Assembly (NCBI GenBank): GCA_016933835.1
Contig: JAFGAC010000008.1
Span: forward strand, 1-59,366
Length of the DNA: 59,366 nucleotides
DNA from: Clostridiales bacterium
GTDB lineage: Bacteria > Bacillota > Clostridia > Peptostreptococcales > Acidaminobacteraceae
Reading direction: 5' to 3'
Part shown: positions 56,101-59,366 of the stretch, one piece after another
Layout of the letters: every line of letters starts with the position of its first letter
How positions within the stretch are numbered: the first letter of the stretch is position 1
Made by a program: the position numbers and the translations under genes
Notes under the pieces: generated by a model
Databases searched by the model: none
What the model was told of the DNA's origin: nothing
Seen by the model: only the letters and a program-made list of their open reading frames with translations

Positions 56101-56637
56101 CATTTGATAAATCTGTCTAACAACTTGGGCTTGCTCTTCATTGATTGTAATGACAGTCTCATCACCAACTTTTGCTTTATCATAGCCGTATGTGTGTCCA
56201 ATATTAACCTTGCCTTTTATCATTCGTTTTTCATGACCCCATTCTATGGCCTGAGAAGCAGCCTCAATCTCGCCTTGGGCAATGCTTGCATAGGTTTTTA
56301 GAAGATAGGCCGTGTCACTTCTAGTGCTCGTAATATTTTCTGTTTCGAAATAGACAGCTATCCCCAGTTCCTTTAGCCTCTCAATGACTTCAATAAGCTC
56401 TTTCGTATTTCTTGAAAATCGGGATACATTTTTGACGAGAATCAGGTCAATCCTATGTTCCTCACAGTGTCTAAGCATCCGAGTGAACCCTCGTCTTAAC
56501 GATGCTTTTCTTCCGGTAACCAGATTATCAAAATAGATACCGACAAAGGTCCAATTATCTCTACTATTAATCACATGGGTGTAGTGACTTACTTGACTTT
56601 CCAATGAGTGGGACAGCCCCAGTGAATCAAGACTCAC
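53104..56637 (-). CDS. Tandem fusion of two large serine recombinases
   Basis: The 1,177-residue protein contains two recombinases head to tail. Half 1: resolvase (about 1-130; KNVSRFSRNTKELIEV), Recombinase domain (about 150-275; SNISYTGDVKTRK) and zinc ribbon (IHCGNCGQNFRRK), with a shortened coiled coil. Half 2 (530-1177): KVAAYVRVSTELEQQKTS with the catalytic Ser, ITKSISRFARNTVDTL, Recombinase domain, zinc ribbon (YCSKCGSLAGYI), coiled coil and winged-helix end. An ATG-ATG at residue 530 (55050) is preceded by GAGGAGG at 8 bases, so half 2 may also start alone. The GTG start at 56637 directly precedes the catalytic Ser of half 1. Residues KVAAYCR, expected before it, are encoded upstream but sit behind an in-frame TGA (56668-56670). 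Confidence 0.88.
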   Translation of the reverse strand: MSLDSLGLSHSLESQVSHYTHVINSRDNWTFVGIYFDNLVTGRKASLRRGFTRMLRHCEEHRIDLILVKNVSRFSRNTKELIEVIERLKELGIAVYFETENITSTRSDTAYLLKTYASIAQGEIEAASQAIEWGHEKRMIKGKVNIGHTYGYDKAKVGDETVITINEEQAQVVRQIYQMYLDGMSDNAIAGELTRRGIRTYFGNELWGSQTVGSILSNISYTGDVKTRKITKDLMSDKKRYSEGIRDQYYIENHHPAIISKEVFDRVQEMRNKNKRQSKPQQFSSNPLSRRIHCGNCGQNFRRKRTNPWDYFRCPSVTTNKNLCSSPTIRDDLMVEIMINAFSVRFDTQDSKLLKMLSRMLIRINQNDYFEFHRLKALTQIQLAKRLNDIQFTDEDIIQMERDYEKFESQLVEIEDDRKYRLDSIKWLENIKTFEELAVQATIEYLRAWILRVVIYSKDDYKIYWIDGKETEVGSCKPIKPNIEESPVELYSRGDLPVDKDSEFEVMTKIPIALEKGSELNTIDEEDSKMMAERKIEPNLMVKNIQKQLSNSVVMRTSVPVVREKKLKVAAYVRVSTELEQQKTSIKTQYSYYLYLILKDPRYILADIYIDDGKSGRTTEGRPEFKRMMEDCKAGKVDLIITKSISRFARNTVDTLTYLNILKSLEPKVEVWFERENLLSLSEKSNVLINLFSALGQEESVNIGESIAWGKRSLAQRGVVRPVVQGYGYHYNKNKEWVINHQEAKVVKRIYDEYEKGKTIWAIRELLMAESVPTPGGQEAWSDTTIGRILRAEIYRGNYIYQRFHTGSTLAKERVENTGELPMYFIENHHKAIIEEEQWERVQKLVEANEKKRKMTHKKYPKDHGKNESFSKKLYCSKCGSLAGYIRAIERQRNNAEKRYWRCYQSSKGHCNSLQLKQDYVEENFSQLMMDIKFNQAFSAYLDTFIEDLRIKPEEEMQRVVLENEKEELNQKLYEAVEDELGRKGKDAKLVDHLTEEIMKIREQIADFIAREEQQVEIEEAIKTLRKALVNYTDERRDDLGYYLKAPDFQPELFERFIEKGTILEDGQIIYRFHSGFEWRAPINYKAFQEQERRRRKAKYQLEKKEFLKGPEVKALLKYCEDPKTMAEMREYLPKYSTNHNFKKFIVIPLMEKGIIKETIPGKPMSKLQKYYSVKKQ

Positions 56638-56667
56638 TCTACAATAGGCAGCTACCTTAATTCCCTC

Positions 56668-56754
56668 TCACTTACTATGAAGGGGACTTTCATCTATCTT
56701 TTCTAAAGGATCCCATAATTTATTGATCCATAAGCTTTTATCTATTTGGTCCAT
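56668..56754 (-). pseudogene. Severed N-terminus of the tandem recombinase
   Basis: ATG 56754, preceded by GGAAAGGAG, opens a 28-codon frame (MDQIDKSLWINKLWD ... ESPLHSK) that ends in TGA. The same frame then continues EGIKVAAYCRVS into the recombinase. The family start is thus split from its catalytic domain by one codon; CGA-to-TGA (Arg) is a plausible origin. Confidence 0.7.
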
Positions 56755-56883
56755 TAAAAAAACTCCTTTCCTCTGAAAGATTGCGCTTGCTTGTATGTTT
56801 GCATTGGTGTCAAACTATTGCAAGTACAATCTCCATAAGGTAAAGGAGTATTTTATTTAATTGGATAAATTCTTTAAAAATCG

Positions 56884-57799
56884 CTACTCGTTCTTCCCAC
56901 GTCTCCAGCCTTGAGCCGTTCTTATGACTCCACATTTAAAGATAAACTCAATCTCATAGTCTTTGTGGAGAATACCTCTTTCGACAAGCTTTTTAAATTC
57001 TGCTGCATCAAAGGTTTCAAAGCTACTTTGGCTTTCAAGATATGTTATTAAGGCTTCAAGGTTCTGCCTCATGTAGATTTCTTCGTCCTGGCTTTTGACA
57101 AGCGCTTCATGTTCCTGCTGGTAGATTTGTGATTCATAGATCATATTTCTAAGGGTTGCATCATAGATGGGATCATTCGTGACACTTTCCCTCATGGCCA
57201 TTTCACTTATGCGATCATTGATTCGATCGATGATTTCTTCAAGCTCTTTAAGCCTTTCTTTTTCGTGGTATGTTAAGCTCACATCCTCAATGGCCGCTTC
57301 ACCCTCAGCTCTTATGAGATCAATCTCCTCAGTCATTTTCAGAAGCATTTCATTGTAGGCTGCTTCAATAACCTCTTCCCAAACATACTTTGAATGGCAG
57401 TCAAAGTCTGCTTCTACTTTTTGAGCCGCCAGTCTACAATGCCAAACGGTAAACTTGTAGGGCTTCCCATCTCGCCTTGATGTGATGCGTCTTCTATGAA
57501 CCGGCATGCCACACTCCCCACAGTAAAGCATATTTGAAAATGGTGCTTTTCCGCTATAGGTTCTATGGTATTTGCCGTCAGGATCATGCTTCATTTTTCG
57601 TCTTCTATCCAGTTCCTTTTGTACATAATTCCAGTCTTCTTCAGAGATGATTGCGGGGTGGTTGTTCCGTATAAAGTACTGCGGCTTATGATTTTTATTT
57701 CTGACCCGTTTGTGGGTTAGAGGGTCCAGAGTCACTGATTTCTGACATAATGCATGGCCGCAGAATTTTTCGTTCGAAGTGATACGAGATGGATAAAAA
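56884..57799 (-). pseudogene. Large serine recombinase fragment lacking the catalytic domain
   Basis: The frame starts in the middle of the Recombinase domain (ITSNEKFCGHALCQKSVTLD). It contains NHPAIISEEDWNYVQKEL, the zinc ribbon LYCGECGMPVHRR with a partner Cys further on, a coiled coil (about 170-260) and the short beta end. About 250 N-terminal residues are missing. The break lies within 25 bases of the CACAACATATTGTG motif at 57800. The upstream ATG codons come from unrelated AT-rich DNA. Confidence 0.85.
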
Positions 57800-57853
57800 C
57801 ACAACATATTGTGTTTATAAATGTATTTATGTTGAATTAGATACAATATGTAG
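57800..57853. repeat. CACAACATATTGTG motif pair at the broken recombinase
   Basis: CACAACATATTGTG (57800-57813) is the exact reverse complement of the two 14-mers near 41760. A partial copy, TACAATATGTAG, is at 57842-57853. It sits at the 5' break of the recombinase fragment. Confidence 0.55.
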
Positions 57854-58216
57854 TTTTTCTCATTATGCTGTAAGGATAAAAAAACAGACCCATTCCACTT
57901 AAGAAATGAGCCTCTTGAATAATTCTTTCTATTATATAGTTGTCTTAAGTGATTACCATCAGAAGTGCGAGAATTGAATCCAAGATCTCGAAAAATTGCC
58001 GTTATTGATTATGTGCTCATAAAAATCAAGCCTTCAGATTGGCCTGTGTCGAATTTTTATTTAATTTAGGTCCTGCTGCTCAACTTTGCGCCAACTCGCC
58101 TAAAATAGCAAACAGATCAAGATTCCTTCAAAATAACAAATAACCACCAAGATTCAGTCTAAGTTCGGGACTATGCCGAGCCTAGCTACTATCTTGGTGG
58201 TTAAGCTGTGATTACA
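57854..58216. other. Intergenic region with two hairpins
   Basis: There is no gene in this stretch. CACTTAAGA (57896-57904) pairs with TCTTAAGTG (57943-57951). AACCACCAAGAT (58143-58154) pairs with ATCTTGGTGGTT (58191-58202) around an inner TTCGG/CCGAG stem, giving a cross-like fold. The second resembles the ACCCACCAAGTGG hairpin of the long repeats. Confidence 0.5.
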
Positions 58217-58244
58217 CAAAAAAGCCAATCGCAATGCGATAGAC
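58217..58244 (-). terminator. Terminator after the small island protein
   Basis: On the minus strand AGTCTATCGC-ATT-GCGATTGGCT forms a hairpin followed by TTTTT. It begins within a few bases of the small protein's stop. Confidence 0.7.
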
Positions 58245-58445
58245 TCATTTTTCATTTGCAACCGTTGAATCGTTTCGAGATAGCATTTGTTTTACTTTCT
58301 GCTCTCCTCGCCTCATATTTTCAATCGATACCAGACTTCTATCAATTTTAATACTCTTTTTGGGTGTGGAAATAATTCTCTCAAAAGACTCCACGTCCTT
58401 CTTAGTATTCAAAGTGAAATCCTTATTAAAAGATGATGTAGGCAT
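58245..58445 (-). CDS. Small recombinase-associated protein
   Basis: The 66-residue basic protein begins MPTSSFNKDFTLNTKKDVES and ends in KVKQMLSR. From memory, short proteins with this opening are commonly encoded next to triplets of large serine recombinases in clostridial islands. The function is unknown, possibly a recombination directionality or regulatory factor. ATG 58445 follows AAAGGAGGG; the longer frame to 58514 is not supported. It lies downstream of the recombinase at the right edge. Confidence 0.7.
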   Translation of the reverse strand: MPTSSFNKDFTLNTKKDVESFERIISTPKKSIKIDRSLVSIENMRRGEQKVKQMLSRNDSTVANEK

Positions 58446-58532
58446 TCTAATCCCTCCTTTGCAATTATAATTTGCTTTCCTCATTACACTCACATTACCA
58501 TATGTGGTGGACAACTCATTATTTTTAAAGTT

Positions 58533-59366
58533 TCAACTTTCCGTATAGTACTTCTGATCATGGCTGTAGATGAATTCTGGAATCGTCCGCTTTAGTCTCT
58601 CCATTTCAACCAGTGGATTGATTATCGTTGTCCTGAAATGTTCAATTGTCATCACGCCTCCCATGAATTCTAACATCTCATGGCTAGTTCTAGGCGTTCT
58701 ACAATACTTCATAAGCTTTTTTATTTCCGGGCCGTTTAAAAAATCTAGTCGCTTCAAGAAGTTCTCAAGCTTTCTACGCTTGGTGATGAGCCTTTTATAA
58801 TTCTCATAGGTTATTGGTGCTGACCATTCAAGTCCGACTTTCAGCGTGAATGTAATTATCCCATCTCTATTGATTATGGCAGATTCAATCAGCCTTTCAA
58901 ATAAGTCTTTTTTAAAGCTCGCTTCTTCTACCTTAAGACCCGTATCTAAAATATTTGCAGGCAGTAGTTCTTTTCCATACCTGGTTTGATCGAACCCTTG
59001 AAAATTCACTCTTCGCTTCTTCCCTAAAAGATCTTGAAGTTTGTAACTTTTAAAGAACCACTCCATTTCTAATTGTAGATGTTGTTGCCGCTCTCTTTTT
59101 TCGGAGTAGATCTTTAGGTGTTCCTGAATGTCCACAATCTTGCTCGTTAGCATGTCAATCCGCTGTGAGTCTCTTCCCTTTTTATTAAGCTCCTCATCTA
59201 CCGCTTCATAAAGCTTTTGATACAGCGCATTCATTTCATCTATCAGCTGCTTTTCATTACTCAGTTCTTCTTCACTTACCTCAAGCTCATCTATTTTCTT
59301 TTCAAAGTATGTCTTAAACTCTGGATTTGAGACCATTTCAATCAGCAGATGCTGAAAATTGATTTC
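58533..59366 (-). CDS. Large serine recombinase, C-terminal part, runs off the window
   Basis: The frame is open to the last base (the codon series continues past 59366), so the gene is partial because of the window edge. What is visible is the coiled coil (about 1-110; NALYQKLYEAVDEELNKKGRDSQRID), the beta-rich region (ITFTLKVGLEWSAPITYENY) and a winged-helix-like C-terminus (GPEIKKLMKYCRTPRTSHEM; INPLVEMERLKRTIP). It is closely related to the second half of the tandem recombinase, which ends the same way. Confidence 0.88.
   Translation of the reverse strand, partial: EINFQHLLIEMVSNPEFKTYFEKKIDELEVSEEELSNEKQLIDEMNALYQKLYEAVDEELNKKGRDSQRIDMLTSKIVDIQEHLKIYSEKRERQQHLQLEMEWFFKSYKLQDLLGKKRRVNFQGFDQTRYGKELLPANILDTGLKVEEASFKKDLFERLIESAIINRDGIITFTLKVGLEWSAPITYENYKRLITKRRKLENFLKRLDFLNGPEIKKLMKYCRTPRTSHEMLEFMGGVMTIEHFRTTIINPLVEMERLKRTIPEFIYSHDQKYYTES

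Noticed and set aside
2049-56754. Non-standard genetic code (TGA as Trp) or general stop recoding
   Set aside because: TAG, TAA and TGA are all found in frame in broken genes, while most genes use the three codons as normal stops. A code change would not explain the indels.
57950-57995. Possible tRNA 3' end as an integration site
   Set aside because: Only a loose resemblance to a T-arm (GGATTCAATTC on the minus strand); no matching anticodon or acceptor arm is visible nearby.

Overview
The window reads as a low-G+C Gram-positive chromosome of the class Clostridia (Bacillota). The basis is the AT-rich coding style, strong AGGAGG-type ribosome binding sites, many GTG/TTG starts, family II pyrophosphatase, TRAP and sugar-acid genes, a B12-riboswitched cobT, abundant cyclic-di-GMP proteins and a cluster of large serine recombinases typical of clostridial mobile islands. 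Genus cannot be decided from the sequence; a Fusibacter/Acidaminobacter-like organism would fit.

Region 1 (1-10.2 kb): housekeeping and signalling. A flavodoxin; a cobalamin-sensor gene translationally coupled to a PAS-GGDEF diguanylate cyclase; asparaginase; a MerR/TipAS regulator with its own 19-bp-spaced promoter; an alkyltransferase-like DNA repair protein; an acetyltransferase-like protein; an MBL-fold hydrolase; and a trkA-trkH potassium uptake operon. The B12 sensor and trkA each carry an in-frame stop, and trkH carries a one-base frameshift.

Region 2 (10.2-18.2 kb): seven minus-strand genes of unusual composition. In transcription order they are a large lipoprotein, a second-type Lgt, a small unknown protein, a membrane protein, a radical SAM/SPASM enzyme, a coiled-coil protein with an N-terminal serine-rich NSSSTSF motif, and another unknown protein. 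This is the best candidate for an undescribed modification/secretion system.

Region 3 (18.3-28.6 kb): a cobalamin riboswitch and terminator in front of cobT, then a complete sugar-acid catabolic operon (GntR regulator, Fe-alcohol dehydrogenase, TRAP dctPQM, IlvD/Edd-type dehydratase, KDPG aldolase, KDG kinase). The operon has a clear sigma-A promoter and a perfect palindromic operator.

Region 4 (28.7-40.8 kb): two HD-GYP phosphodiesterases, an ABC-F protein, a CBS-type manganese pyrophosphatase, tRNA-Leu(CAG), a TPR-GGDEF protein, a TruA-like protein lacking the catalytic aspartate, an ABC-2 exporter and an SGNH hydrolase.

Region 5 (40.8-59.4 kb, running off the right edge): a decayed mobile island. 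It starts in a graveyard of surface-polysaccharide gene fragments and holds at least six large serine recombinase modules, most truncated or interrupted. One polypeptide contains two complete recombinases in tandem. Cargo includes a 1,212-residue SIR2-domain protein resembling the DSR anti-phage sirtuins, and a small operon of DUF6557-like, calcineurin-type phosphoesterase and YgiT zinc-finger proteins. Long imperfect repeats, and 14-bp CACAATATGTTGTG motifs beside two truncated genes, mark past rearrangements.

A theme of the whole window is point-disrupted genes: four clear in-frame stops (a fifth is probable) plus two or three single-base indels. The stops can mostly be explained by C-to-T or G-to-A changes. 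Whether these are real mutations or consensus errors cannot be settled from the sequence alone.
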